Counted from the first letter of the stretch, positions 16,888 through 25,916 are shown. The stretch: DNA of 64,000 bases from Zoogloea oleivorans (GCF_008107625.1 NZ_SDKK01000013.1:62001-126000), one strand, 5' to 3'. Numbers and translations: made by a program. Notes: generated by a model from the sequence alone, not told the origin.

Positions 16888-17220
16888 TCAGACCTTCTTG
16901 ACGAACTCCGACTTGAGCTGCATGGCGCCGAAACCGTCGATCTTGCAGTCGATATCGTGATCGCCTTCGACGATGCGGATGTTCTTGACCTTGGTGCCGA
17001 CCTTGAGCACCGACGAGGCGCCCTTGACCTTCAGGTCCTTGATCACGGTGACGGTGTCGCCGTCCTGCAGCACATTGCCGTTGGAGTCGCGCACAACGCG
17101 GACTTCCTCGGCAGCGGCGACTTTCGGCCATTCGTGGGCACACTCGGGGCAAACGTAGTTGTCGCCCTCTTCATAGGTGTATTCGGAACTGCACTGGGGA
17201 CACTTCGGCAAACTGCTCAT
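16888..17220 (-). CDS. yjdM: YjdM/PhnA-type zinc-ribbon protein
   Basis: A 110-residue protein with an N-terminal zinc ribbon ([21 protein letters not shown]) and the conserved YjdM core ([42 protein letters not shown]). The family was once named PhnA but its function is unsettled. The ATG at 17220 is favoured by AGGAG 5 nt upstream; an in-frame ATG 33 nt earlier lacks this. Single gene, minus strand, between the HDOD and TetR genes. Confidence 0.9.
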   Translation of the reverse strand: MSSLPKCPQCSSEYTYEEGDNYVCPECAHEWPKVAAAEEVRVVRDSNGNVLQDGDTVTVIKDLKVKGASSVLKVGTKVKNIRIVEGDHDIDCKIDGFGAMQLKSEFVKKV

Positions 17221-17319
17221 GCTGACTCCTGATTCGGGATGGTGCGCGGACAAGGCCGCTCGCGGAGGTCGGAATATACGCCTGTCGGGCAGTGGAGGCG
17301 AAGCGCCAGCGGCCCATGC

Positions 17320-17997
17320 TCAGGCTGGCCCGGCTGGTTTGAGCCCAGCATAAGCGCGGCTGAACTCGTCCATCGAGACGGCCGCCATCAGGTCGCACAG
17401 GTGCTCGTGACGCTCGCTGCTCATCAGGTGGGCGGGGGTGATGGCCAGGCTGGTCAGCACGTTGGTCATCATGTCGCGCAGCAATTCACTACTAGCGTCC
17501 AGCCCCTTCCAGACCGGCAGACAAGCCGTGCGAACCGCCATTTCACGGCGATCCAGCTCCCGTTGTGCCATTCCGGCGATGTCCCGCAGGGCCACGTCGG
17601 TGCGCGCCCCGAGCAGCAGCTCCTCCAGCGCCAACAGGCTGGGGCGGTTGAAGTAGCGGTGGTGCAGCAGGTTCACCGTCTCGCGCATGTTGGCGGGCGT
17701 CGGCAGACCATTCATGCGGGCGCTGATGCGACGGACCACCTCCTCGTATTCGGCGATGCGCAGGTCCACCAGGTAGGGCCCGAACTCCAGGAACAGCTCG
17801 GCCCGCGACGGAAAGTGGTGGGTCATCGCCCCCCGCGACACGCCGGCCCGGGAGGCGATGGTGTCGATGGTGCTGTGGGCATAGCCTTCGCTGACCAGGC
17901 AGCGAAGGGTGGCGTCGAGAATCTGTTCGCGCGTGTGCTGACTCTTCGCCGCCCGCCAGCCGCCATCCAGGCCCGACGCCTTGCGGTAACAGGTCAT
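17320..17997 (-). CDS. TetR-family transcriptional regulator
   Basis: A 225-residue regulator. The DNA-binding domain reads REQILDATLRCLVSEGYAHS, then TIDTIASRAGVSRGAMTHHF (about residues 23-65). The ATG at 17997 shares one base with the stop of the VOC-family gene upstream, so the two are coupled. It may control its own operon. It is also a candidate for the CAAACAAAA-type sites at 3084, 10940 and 19748, although nothing in the sequence links them directly. Confidence 0.88.
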   Translation of the reverse strand: MTCYRKASGLDGGWRAAKSQHTREQILDATLRCLVSEGYAHSTIDTIASRAGVSRGAMTHHFPSRAELFLEFGPYLVDLRIAEYEEVVRRISARMNGLPTPANMRETVNLLHHRYFNRPSLLALEELLLGARTDVALRDIAGMAQRELDRREMAVRTACLPVWKGLDASSELLRDMMTNVLTSLAITPAHLMSSERHEHLCDLMAAVSMDEFSRAYAGLKPAGPA

Positions 17998-18437
17998 CAG
18001 CCGTCGACGATTTGCTGGAGTTCGAAGACATTGCCGTCCGGGTCGCGCCCGTAGGTGGCTTTGACGCTGCCGAAATCCTGCGGCGGCGCATGAAAACGCA
18101 CCCCGGCCGCCAGCAGGCGCTGGTAGTCGGCTTCCACGTCGGCCACATCGAAGCACAGGTGGCTCATGCCGTGGCGCTGCACCGGCCGGTCGCCGGCATC
18201 GCGCGGCGGTTGCGGCGGGGCCTCGAACTGGAACAGCTCGACGCAGGTGGGGCCCATTTTCAGCATCGCGACGGAAGCCGCCGTGCCGCTCAAGGCCATG
18301 ACCTTGTCGATCTGGGCCTCACCCGGCTGCCAGGTGATGTGCGAGAGCTCGGTAAAGCCGAGCAGATCGCAGTAAAAACTGCGCAGGCGGGCCAGATTGG
18401 GGGTGGAAATGCCCACGTGGTGCACGGCACGAATCAT
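17997..18437 (-). CDS. VOC-family (glyoxalase/methylmalonyl-CoA epimerase-like) protein
   Basis: A 146-residue vicinal-oxygen-chelate protein. The start MIRAVHHVGISTPNL and the pattern LRSFYCDLLGF are typical, with metal-ligand candidates His6/His7, Glu at VELFQFEAP, His at MSHLCFDV and Glu at NVFELQQIVDG. This set suits isomerases such as methylmalonyl-CoA epimerase or lyases such as glyoxalase I, but the length and sequence do not decide which. The stop overlaps the TetR start by 1 nt. Confidence 0.82.
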   Translation of the reverse strand: MIRAVHHVGISTPNLARLRSFYCDLLGFTELSHITWQPGEAQIDKVMALSGTAASVAMLKMGPTCVELFQFEAPPQPPRDAGDRPVQRHGMSHLCFDVADVEADYQRLLAAGVRFHAPPQDFGSVKATYGRDPDGNVFELQQIVDG

Positions 18438-18562
18438 GGTTCTGTCCTCGACAAACTGGGTGAAGGGGTGGCGCTCAAGGGATGAGGCGCAGCGTGCAGG
18501 TCGGGACAGTTGATCTGGCCGGCAGCGCCGACAGGGCCACGGCAGCACCGCAAAGCAATCCC

Positions 18563-18600
18563 GCAGGGCGAACCCTGCCGAGTTTTTCCTTTTTGTTTTT
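18563..18600 (+). terminator. Terminator-like hairpin with T-rich tail, plus-strand orientation
   Basis: GCAGGG-CGAA-CCCTGC (18563-18578) is followed by two T-runs up to 18600. The T-tract is on the plus strand, yet both neighbours (VOC gene and stress-protein gene) read minus, so it would stop readthrough moving rightward into the 3' end of the stress gene rather than end either gene. Confidence 0.45.
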
Positions 18601-18601
18601 G

Positions 18602-19621
18602 CTAATCGGCCAGGGTGACCAGCCGCAGGAAGAGCTTGTCGAAACCCTGGGCCTTGTCGGCATCGAAACGGGGATCGCCGTTGGCCTCGAAGGCGTGGGC
18701 GACGGCAGCCCAGTCGGGGCCGGTGAGATGGGTCTGACAGGCGGGGAGAATGAACTTCTCCTCCAGGTTCATGTGTTCCCAGAGGCGTCCGGCATAGCGG
18801 TCCACGGCCTCGATGAGCGCGTCGAGGTGCGCGCCGTCCGGACTGCCGGCGTAGGCATTGACGGCCTTGTCGACAGCCTCGATGTAGGCACCTTCTTCAT
18901 GGTGCTGGGCACGCAGGGTAGCCAGCACCTCGTCCGCATCGTGGGAGCGCCCGGCCAGCTTGTCGAACAGGTAGGCGTCTTCCTTGGGGTGATGCAGGCC
19001 TTCGGTGAAGTTGCGGAAGTAATACACCATGCTGCGCAGCAGCCGCACATCGGCAGCGCTTCCCGCACTGCGGGCTTCCAGCAGAACGTGCTTGAGGCCG
19101 TGCATCACCGCCGCCATCGAGCGGTGTTCGCCCTTGATGACCGCCAGCGCCAAATCCATGTCCGGCGTCAGGGCGTTGCTTTCGACGGACGACACGAGCA
19201 CCGGAATGGTTGTATGCGCGAGAACCTTCTGAGTCTGCGAGCCGAGCAGCAGGCCCTTGAGGCCGCGCCGGCCGTGGGATGCCATGAAGATCAGGTCGCA
19301 GCCCTGTTCGGTGGCGATGTCGAGAATGGCTTCGTAGGGCCTGTCGCTGGTGCGGCCGACCGACGCGAAGGGCACACCGGCCAGACGCGCCTCGGATTCG
19401 GCACGGGCCAGCACGGCGCGGGCGTTGCCGGCGGCCTGCTCGACGAATTCGGTGGGAGAAAGTGCATGAATGACGGCACCGTCACTGGTGGCCGCAAAAT
19501 CCGAACGCGCATGGAAGAACGTGATTCGCGCTCCCAGGGTCCGGGCAAAACTGACTGCCTTGCCTACCGTGATGATCGCCAGTTCGGAATCATCCACCGG
19601 CACGAGGATGTGCTGGTACAT
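18602..19621 (-). CDS. Universal stress protein-hemerythrin fusion
   Basis: A 339-residue two-domain protein. Residues 1-145 are a UspA domain (YQHILVPVDDSELA; ATEQGCDLIFMASHGRRGLK; LLLGSQTQKVLAHTTIPVLV), including the GxxxxG(S/T)xxxxV ATP-binding pattern. Residues about 160-320 are a hemerythrin HHE domain (GEHRSMAAVMHGLKH; LHHPKEDAYLF; QHHEEGAYIE; HMNLEEKFILPA). The fusion suggests sensing of O2, NO or iron linked to stress signalling; it acts in the cytoplasm. The start at 19621 gives the standard Usp N-terminus. An AT-rich CAAACAAAA-type site lies about 130 nt upstream. Confidence 0.88.
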   Translation of the reverse strand: MYQHILVPVDDSELAIITVGKAVSFARTLGARITFFHARSDFAATSDGAVIHALSPTEFVEQAAGNARAVLARAESEARLAGVPFASVGRTSDRPYEAILDIATEQGCDLIFMASHGRRGLKGLLLGSQTQKVLAHTTIPVLVSSVESNALTPDMDLALAVIKGEHRSMAAVMHGLKHVLLEARSAGSAADVRLLRSMVYYFRNFTEGLHHPKEDAYLFDKLAGRSHDADEVLATLRAQHHEEGAYIEAVDKAVNAYAGSPDGAHLDALIEAVDRYAGRLWEHMNLEEKFILPACQTHLTGPDWAAVAHAFEANGDPRFDADKAQGFDKLFLRLVTLAD

Positions 19622-19747
19622 ACGACGTACTCCTTGGCCAGAATCAGCGGGGCGCACTGGGTACACCCCGACTGCCGGCGGTCGTGGGGTCGAAAGCCGG
19701 ACGACTTGCTGCGCCGTCAAGGCTCACACAGTATTACGTCAAAACAC

Positions 19748-19771
19748 CAAACAAAACATACTTGTTCGTTT
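19748..19771. promoter_or_regulatory. AT-rich CAAACAAAA / TTGTTCGTTT site upstream of the stress fusion gene
   Basis: AAAC...GTTT arms (19749-19752 and 19768-19771) flank a partly symmetric core with CAAAACATACTTGTTCG. It lies in the 230-nt gap between the stress-protein gene (start 19621) and the convergently placed end of the gene at 19852; the gap holds nothing else recognisable. It resembles the sites at 3084 and 10940. Confidence 0.4.
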
Positions 19772-19851
19772 TTATACTACGCCCAAAGATTGCCCTTGCC
19801 AACACCTGCAAGCAATTACAGGATCCGGAAGAAACTGCCGACGTGGATCAG

Positions 19852-20355
19852 TCAGTCCGGCCGGCGAAACGCCGCGTCGACCCACGCGGCGGCGCTGGCC
19901 CGGGTCAGCTTGAAGCCCGGCTCGACGCGCACCTCGGCCAGTTGCTCACCGAAAGCGTTGTGGGCGCCGAGGATGGCATAGGGTTCATATTCGTCGGGCA
20001 CGATGTCGAGGGTGACGCTGATTGCCCCTTCGGCGGTGCTGACGGTGATGCTCTTGTGGAGCATGGCGTGGAGGTGCTGTTCGTGGCGACGCAGCACTTC
20101 GGAGGCGGTCTTGACCAGGGTATGGAAGGCCGAAACGTCGAGCGGCTTGGGATTCTTCTTGTCACGGCCCATCGTCCACGGGCCAACCAGGGCCGGTTCG
20201 GATTCGCCGTCCTTGATCATTTCCACGGCCCAGCCGTCATCGTCCTGGTTCTTGATGACGCGGGCCGTCCAGCCGTCCTCGCGCCACAGGCGGTCTTCCT
20301 TGATGGCAGCGGGCATGTCGGCCTCGGGGGCCTCGTTGATTGCATTGGATGTCAT
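19852..20355 (-). CDS. Conserved hypothetical protein
   Basis: A 167-residue soluble protein without a recognisable domain. The N-terminal half is acidic and tryptophan-containing (EDRLWREDGWTARVIKNQDD; DGWAVEMIKDGESEP), followed by ALVGPWTMGRDKKNPKPLD and an amphipathic helix VSAFHTLVKTASEVLRRHEQ. No signal peptide or membrane segment. It is 10 nt upstream of the diguanylate cyclase stop on the same strand, with its own start at 20355 just after that gene. Codon use is like the core genome, so it is probably native. Function unknown. Confidence 0.65.
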   Translation of the reverse strand: MTSNAINEAPEADMPAAIKEDRLWREDGWTARVIKNQDDDGWAVEMIKDGESEPALVGPWTMGRDKKNPKPLDVSAFHTLVKTASEVLRRHEQHLHAMLHKSITVSTAEGAISVTLDIVPDEYEPYAILGAHNAFGEQLAEVRVEPGFKLTRASAAAWVDAAFRRPD

Positions 20356-20365
20356 GGCCCGGATT

Positions 20366-21517
20366 TTACTGCGCGGCGGACATCACCGCCTCCGGATCCC
20401 AGACTTCGACCCGGTTGCGACCGCTGTGCTTGGCCCGGTAGAGTGCCTTGTCGGCATGGCGGATCAGCTCCTCGGCAAAGGTGCCGTGCCCCGGATAGGC
20501 CGAAACGCCGATCGACAGGGTCGCCTTCAGACGGAAGTTGCCAAAGGGCACGATCATTTCGCCAAAGGCAAGGCGCAGCTCTTCGGCACGCTCGATGGCC
20601 ACCTCGAGGGGCATGGTGGGCATGAGCAGCAGGAACTCCTCGCCGCCATAGCGGCACGCCACGTCGGCGGAGCGGGCCATGCGGCCAAGCAGCATGCCCA
20701 GTTGCAGCAGGATCTCGTCGCCGGCCTGGTGGCCATAGGTGTCGTTGATCTGCTTGAAGTGATCGATGTCGATCAGGATCAGGGCCAGCGGCTGCCCTTC
20801 CCGCTTGCAGCGCGCCAGTTCCCGATCAAGGGTGCTGTCGAGGTAGCGCCGGTTGAACAGGCCGGTCAGTGCGTCGCGGTTGGCCTGCTCGCGGAGCTGA
20901 TCCTGAAGCAGGTCGATTTCCTGAAGCTTCCGGTGCAGGGTCTGGTTGGCATCCACCAGCTCCGTTTCGCGCAGCCTCAAGGCCTCGCGGGTCAGGCGCA
21001 GCCGGCTGATGCGGGCAAAGCTGATGTTGCCCATCGCAATCAGATAGGCACTCAGGCCAACAATGCAGAAGAAGGTGGCGGGCCAGCCGGTGGCGGGCGA
21101 CAGCGTGAAGCCAGACACCGCATAGCCAACCAGGGCGCCGGCCGGAAAGGCCAGCAGGGTCTTGCCGGCCCCGCGCCAGTTCATGTTGGCGGTGTTGTTG
21201 GAAATGGTCCCGAGGAAGGCCGAGAAGGTGATCCACAGGGGAAAACCGAGCGCAGCAACGGCCAATCCGAGCAGCACGGAGTCGATCAGCAGATTGTGCA
21301 TTTCCGCCTCCAGCGGCTTACGAGCCCTGCATGCGCGGTAATACTGGAGGTGGGGATAGATCAGAAACAGCAGGACCAGCAGCGACCAGAGCCCCGGACT
21401 GTAGCTCTTGCCTGTACTGTGCAGGGCACTCGCCACGAACATCATCGCAAAAGCGACGGTACGCATGCGGTAGTGCATGCCTACCAGCCAGGGGTTTTTG
21501 TTGGGCGTATCGGCCAT
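20366..21517 (-). CDS. Membrane-bound diguanylate cyclase (GGDEF)
   Basis: A 383-residue cyclase making c-di-GMP from GTP at the inner membrane. The N-terminal ~180 residues contain about five to six hydrophobic segments resembling MASE2 (RMRTVAFAMMFVASALHS onward). A coiled-coil linker (LRLRETELVDANQTLHRKLQ) leads to the GGDEF domain from about residue 220 (DALTGLFNRRYLD; ILIDIDHFKQINDTYGHQAG). The active site is CRYGGEEF and the inhibitory I-site RSAD is present exactly five residues upstream, so product feedback is expected. It is likely active. Confidence 0.9.
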   Translation of the reverse strand: MADTPNKNPWLVGMHYRMRTVAFAMMFVASALHSTGKSYSPGLWSLLVLLFLIYPHLQYYRACRARKPLEAEMHNLLIDSVLLGLAVAALGFPLWITFSAFLGTISNNTANMNWRGAGKTLLAFPAGALVGYAVSGFTLSPATGWPATFFCIVGLSAYLIAMGNISFARISRLRLTREALRLRETELVDANQTLHRKLQEIDLLQDQLREQANRDALTGLFNRRYLDSTLDRELARCKREGQPLALILIDIDHFKQINDTYGHQAGDEILLQLGMLLGRMARSADVACRYGGEEFLLLMPTMPLEVAIERAEELRLAFGEMIVPFGNFRLKATLSIGVSAYPGHGTFAEELIRHADKALYRAKHSGRNRVEVWDPEAVMSAAQ

Positions 21518-21690
21518 GGGCTTGTCAGTAAGGCCGACCCCGTGATGTGGGCCAGAGGTGTGCAGGACATCCAGTCAGGTTTGATTTTTGTTCGATGCTT
21601 CAGCTTACAGACGAAGCCCCGCTCCGTCACGCGCATGCCAGAATCCGTGCTGCCTCCAACCGTTTGACCACCGCAACCCAGAACAACACC

Positions 21691-22497
21691 ATGTCCCCCC
21701 GCAAACTCAAGATTCACCAGCATCCCGCAGCCACACCGACCGGCCGTCATCCGCTGCTTTTCATCCACGGCGGCTATACCAACTCCTACTGCTGGCAGCA
21801 TCACTGGATTCCCTTCCTCAACCAGCTCGGTTACGACTGCTACGCCCTCGACCTGTCCGGCCACGGCGACAGCGAGGGGCGCGAGCGGCTCAGTGACTTC
21901 GGGCTGGCGGACTACGCCGAGGATCTGGCCCAGGCCGTCACCACGCTGCCGTCGGCGCCGATACTGATCGGACACTCGATGGGCACGCTGGTGGCCCAGC
22001 GTTACCTGACGAGCGCCGGTACGCCCCTCGCTGCTGGCGTCGCCTTCCTGTCGCCCGTACCGCCCACCGGCACCAGCGGTTCGGCCAGCCGGCTGGCCAT
22101 GCTGCACCCGGAATTCTTCACCGAAATGCCCAACGTGCTGTCCGGCGACACCACCGAGCACAGCATCCGGGTGATGGCCGAGGTGTACTTTGCTCCGGGC
22201 ATGGCCCACGACGAGGTGGAGCAGTTCCTGCACATGGTTCAGGACGAATCCGACCACGCCGTCACCGAGATGGCCGTCCTGCCCTTCATGCCCATGGGCC
22301 GCCGGCCGGATATTCCGGCACTGGTAATGGGCGGCTCGGCGGATGAAGTGTTCCCCGCTTCGATGATGTTCTTCACCGCCCTGGCCTGGAAGGCCAAGAC
22401 CATTACCGTGGAAGGTTCCGGCCACATGCTGATGCTCGACCCCCAGTGGGCCGCAACAGCCGGGATGCTGGCAGACTGGATCGAGACCATTCCGTAA
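21691..22497 (+). CDS. Alpha/beta hydrolase
   Basis: A 268-residue alpha/beta-hydrolase-fold esterase or lipase-like enzyme. The oxyanion region is LLFIHGGYTNSYCW, the nucleophile elbow GHSMG (Ser near residue 94), the acid probably Asp in GGSADEVF, and the base His in GSGHMLML. The lid region around PTGTSGSASR is short. The start at 21691 gives the usual domain N-terminus; an in-frame ATG at 21595 would add 32 unlike residues, and neither has a clear ribosome-binding site. Substrate unknown. Confidence 0.83.
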   Translation: MSPRKLKIHQHPAATPTGRHPLLFIHGGYTNSYCWQHHWIPFLNQLGYDCYALDLSGHGDSEGRERLSDFGLADYAEDLAQAVTTLPSAPILIGHSMGTLVAQRYLTSAGTPLAAGVAFLSPVPPTGTSGSASRLAMLHPEFFTEMPNVLSGDTTEHSIRVMAEVYFAPGMAHDEVEQFLHMVQDESDHAVTEMAVLPFMPMGRRPDIPALVMGGSADEVFPASMMFFTALAWKAKTITVEGSGHMLMLDPQWAATAGMLADWIETIP

Positions 22498-22579
22498 CCC
22501 GCCCTGCGGGTGTGCGCGCCAACACACATGGGCGGCGGGCCGACGGGCGTAAACTGGCGGGCATGACCCGGCCCGCACC

Positions 22580-25342
22580 ATGAAACACGCTCCGCTCCGT
22601 GCCCATTTCGTCGCCCACCTGCACCGGCGGCGCATGGCGAGGCATTTTTTGCGCCTCGCCAGTTTCGAGCTGTTCCGCCATGTGCCGGTCAGCAAGGTGG
22701 TGCCGCCCGACCTGGCGGCCACCCTCAACGCCGCCGCCCGCGAGGACCCCGCCGCCCTCCTCGCCCGCCTGCACAGCCATGCGGATGGGCTCGACGCCGG
22801 CGAGGTCACGCGCATCCGCCGCCAGGCCGGCGAAAACGTCGTCGGCCACGAAAAGCCGATGCCCGCCTGGCTGCACCTGTGGCACTGCTACATCGACCCC
22901 TTCAACCTGTTGCTCAGCGTGCTGGCGGCGATTTCCCTGTACACCGGCGACCTCAAGGCCACCACGGTGATCGGCTGCATGGTGGTGCTGTCCACGCTGA
23001 TCCGCTTCCTGCAGGAAAGCCGCTCCAGCAAGGCCGCCGACGCCCTCAAGGCGATGGTCGGCAACCAGGCCACCGTGCTGCGCCGCGCGCCGCCCGGCAC
23101 CGTGCCGGATGCAGCGCCCACGGTGCACCTGGACATCGACGGCAGGCCGGCGCGGCACGTGGAAATTCCCCTGCGCGAACTGGTGCCCGGCGACGTGGTG
23201 GTGCTGTCGGCAGGCGACATGATCCCGGCCGACCTGCGCCTGCTCAGCGCCAAGGATCTGTTCATCGGCCAGGCGGCAATGACCGGCGAATCGCTGCCGG
23301 TCGAGAAGTTCGTCGCCCTGCGCGACGCGGCCACCAGCAGCCCGCTGGAACTCGACAACATCGCCTTCATGGGCACCAACGTGCTCAGCGGCTCGGCCAC
23401 CGGCGTGGCCGTCGGCACCGGCGCCAACACCTATTTCGGCACCCTGGCCCAGCGGGTCGCCACCGTCGAGCGCGAACCCACCGCCTTCCAGGCCGGCGTG
23501 AACAAGGTCAGCTGGCTACTGATCCGCTTCATGGCGGTGATGACGCCGATCGTCTTCGTGCTCAACGGCTTCACCAAGGGCGACTGGCTGGAAGCCTTCC
23601 TGTTTGCCATGTCGGTCGCCATCGGCCTGACCCCCGAAATGCTCCCGATGATCGTCACGTCCACCCTCGCCAAGGGCGCCGTGCTGCTGTCGCGCAAGAA
23701 GGTCATCGTCAAGCGCCTCGACGCGATCCAGAACTTCGGCGCCATGGACGTACTGTGCACCGACAAGACCGGCACCCTGACCCAGGACAGGATCGTCCTG
23801 CAGCGCCACATCGACATCGACGGGCAAGACTCGCTGCCGGTACTCGAATACGCCTGGCTCAACAGCCACTACCAAACCGGCCTGAAAAACCTGCTCGACG
23901 TGGCCGTGCTGGCCCGCTCGGACGAACTCACCCGCCTCGACCCGGCCAACAACTATCGCAAGGTGGACGAGATCCCCTTCGACTTCCAGCGCCGCCGCAT
24001 GTCGGTGGTGGTGGCCGAACGGGACGAGCGCCACCTGCTGATCTGCAAGGGCGCCATCGAGGAAATCCTGGCCGCCTGCACCCAGGTGCGCCGTGGCGAG
24101 ACCATCGAGCCGCTGACGCCGGACATCCTCGCCCACATCAACGCCGTCACCGGCGCCATGAACGGCGACGGCCTGCGCGTGATGGGCGTGGCCATCAAGG
24201 AAACGCCGCCCGACCAGAGCGTCTACGGCGTCGCCGACGAAACCGGCCTGACCCTCGCCGGCTACGTGGCCTTTCTCGACCCGCCCAAGGAAACCGCCGC
24301 CCCGGCCCTCAAGGCCCTGCGGCTGAACGGCGTGACGGTGAAGGTGCTGACCGGCGACAACGCGCTGGTGACGGCGCGGGTGTGTCAGGAAGTCGGGCTG
24401 GAAGTCAGCGGCATGCTGCTGGGCAGTGACGTGGAGAAGATGGACGACGCCGCCCTCGGCCTGGCGGTCGAAAAGACCACCGTCTTCGCCAAGCTGTCGC
24501 CCACCCACAAGGAACGCGTGGTGCGGGCCCTGCGCGCCAACGGCCACGTGGTCGGCTTCATGGGCGACGGCATCAACGACGCGCCAGCCCTGCACGCCGC
24601 CGATATCGGCATTTCGGTGGATACGGCAGTAGACATCGCCAAGGAGGCGGCCGACATCATCCTGCTCGAAAAAAGCCTGCTGGTGCTCGGCGACGGGGTC
24701 ATGGAAGGCCGCAAGACCTTCGCCAACATGCTCAAGTACATCCGCATGACCTCGAGCTCCAACTTCGGCAATGTCTTCTCGGTGCTGGTGGCCAGCGTCT
24801 TCCTGCCCTTCCTGCCGATGCTGCCGATGCACCTCTTGCTGCAGAACCTGCTCTACGACGTGTCCCAGACCGGCATTCCCTTCGACAACGTGGACGAGGA
24901 ATTCCTGCGCACCCCCCAGCACTGGGACACAGACGGCCTGGGGCGCTTCATGGTGTGCTTCGGCCCGCTCAGTTCGCTCTTCGACGTGGCCACCTTCGGG
25001 CTGATGTGGTTCGTCTTCCACGCCACCACGCCGGCCGCGCAAACGCTGTTCCAGTCGGGCTGGTTCATCGAGGGATTGTTGTCGCAGACGTTGATCGTGC
25101 ACATGATCCGCACCCGCAAGCTGCCCTTCGTGCAGAGCCGTGCATCGTGGCCGCTGATCGCCATGACCAGCGCGACGATGCTCACCGGCATCGCCATCGT
25201 GATGGGTCCGCTGGCCCACTACTTCAAGCTGCAGGCGCTGCCGGCGGAATACTTCCTGTGGCTGTCGGCAATCCTGCTGGGTTACATGGGGCTGACGCAG
25301 CTGATGAAGGGGATGTATACGCGGCGCTACGGGTGGCAGTGA
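22580..25342 (+). CDS. mgtA: Magnesium-translocating P-type ATPase (MgtA/MgtB)
   Basis: A 920-residue P3B-type ATPase that imports Mg2+ with ATP. The phosphorylation motif CTDKTGTLT puts the catalytic Asp at residue 395. TGES (actuator), KVLTGDN and MGDGINDAPALHAADIGI complete the cytoplasmic machinery. About ten hydrophobic segments are visible, with a C-terminal group after residue 730. The length matches MgtA (about 900). The predicted N-terminal tail is basic and soluble. It stands alone; no mgtC gene is next to it, and the 82 nt upstream is too short for an E. coli-type mgtA leader, so its Mg2+ control is not visible. Confidence 0.93.
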   Translation: MKHAPLRAHFVAHLHRRRMARHFLRLASFELFRHVPVSKVVPPDLAATLNAAAREDPAALLARLHSHADGLDAGEVTRIRRQAGENVVGHEKPMPAWLHLWHCYIDPFNLLLSVLAAISLYTGDLKATTVIGCMVVLSTLIRFLQESRSSKAADALKAMVGNQATVLRRAPPGTVPDAAPTVHLDIDGRPARHVEIPLRELVPGDVVVLSAGDMIPADLRLLSAKDLFIGQAAMTGESLPVEKFVALRDAATSSPLELDNIAFMGTNVLSGSATGVAVGTGANTYFGTLAQRVATVEREPTAFQAGVNKVSWLLIRFMAVMTPIVFVLNGFTKGDWLEAFLFAMSVAIGLTPEMLPMIVTSTLAKGAVLLSRKKVIVKRLDAIQNFGAMDVLCTDKTGTLTQDRIVLQRHIDIDGQDSLPVLEYAWLNSHYQTGLKNLLDVAVLARSDELTRLDPANNYRKVDEIPFDFQRRRMSVVVAERDERHLLICKGAIEEILAACTQVRRGETIEPLTPDILAHINAVTGAMNGDGLRVMGVAIKETPPDQSVYGVADETGLTLAGYVAFLDPPKETAAPALKALRLNGVTVKVLTGDNALVTARVCQEVGLEVSGMLLGSDVEKMDDAALGLAVEKTTVFAKLSPTHKERVVRALRANGHVVGFMGDGINDAPALHAADIGISVDTAVDIAKEAADIILLEKSLLVLGDGVMEGRKTFANMLKYIRMTSSSNFGNVFSVLVASVFLPFLPMLPMHLLLQNLLYDVSQTGIPFDNVDEEFLRTPQHWDTDGLGRFMVCFGPLSSLFDVATFGLMWFVFHATTPAAQTLFQSGWFIEGLLSQTLIVHMIRTRKLPFVQSRASWPLIAMTSATMLTGIAIVMGPLAHYFKLQALPAEYFLWLSAILLGYMGLTQLMKGMYTRRYGWQ

Positions 25343-25361
25343 GGCTGCCTGGGGGGGTGTA

Positions 25362-25424
25362 GTCGGACTGAAGTCCGACCCACAAAATCGGCGACCATCC
25401 CTGCAGGTCGGACTTCAGTCCGAC
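25362..25424. repeat. Inverted pair of the 18-bp dispersed palindrome
   Basis: GTCGGACTGAAGTCCGAC at 25362-25379 followed by CCAC, then the complementary version GTCGGACTTCAGTCCGAC at 25407-25424. The pair fills the convergent gap between mgtA and the cupin gene. Confidence 0.9.
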
Positions 25425-25431
25425 ACCCCCG

Positions 25432-25791
25432 CTACGGCCGGTCGACCATCACATAGCGTTTGTACACCCGCTCCAGCACCTCAAACGTACCGATGAAGCC
25501 GGCCGGAATGACCCCGGCCTCGCCGGGACCGAACTCGCGGGCGTTGCCGGCCGTATCGACAATGCGCAGACGCCCGCTGATCACCTGGAAAAACTCGTGG
25601 CGGCCGTCGTGAAAAGCGATCCGCCGGGCGCCGGGTTCGCACTCCCAGTCGCCCATCGACAAGGCACCACTGTCGGCGCTGTAACGTTCGGCGGTCAGGC
25701 GCAGGGGTGGCGCACCGATGGCCCGGCTGAGGGCCGGGCGGTCTTCGACGACATCGGGCGCCGGATCGGAAAAATGGAGAATGGGAGACAT
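25432..25791 (-). CDS. Cupin-domain protein (DUF861-like)
   Basis: A 119-residue single cupin. GDWECEPGARRIAFHDGRHE, then FFQVISGRLRIVDTAG and FGPGEAGVIPAGFIGTFEVL fit the EutQ/DUF861 cupins, which often lack the full metal-binding histidine set; here only the HDGRHE histidines are evident. The ATG at 25791 starts the conserved part; the frame upstream runs through a repeat. Function unknown; likely a small-molecule-binding or isomerase-like protein. Confidence 0.75.
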   Translation of the reverse strand: MSPILHFSDPAPDVVEDRPALSRAIGAPPLRLTAERYSADSGALSMGDWECEPGARRIAFHDGRHEFFQVISGRLRIVDTAGNAREFGPGEAGVIPAGFIGTFEVLERVYKRYVMVDRP

Positions 25792-25863
25792 TGCTGCAGA
25801 TGCGGGAGAGCGTGGCGAAGTCTTGCACGAACCAGTCCGGCAGCGCAGGCTCCACCAGGGTTT

Positions 25864-25881
25864 GTCGGACTGAAGTCCGAC
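25864..25881. repeat. Single copy of the 18-bp dispersed palindrome
   Basis: GTCGGACTGAAGTCCGAC followed by CCACGGG, in the gap between the cupin gene and the helical protein gene. No paired copy is visible next to it, unlike the other sites. Confidence 0.85.
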
Positions 25882-25916
25882 CCACGGGAATTCGGGGGGC
25901 GGACGCGACAGCCGCG

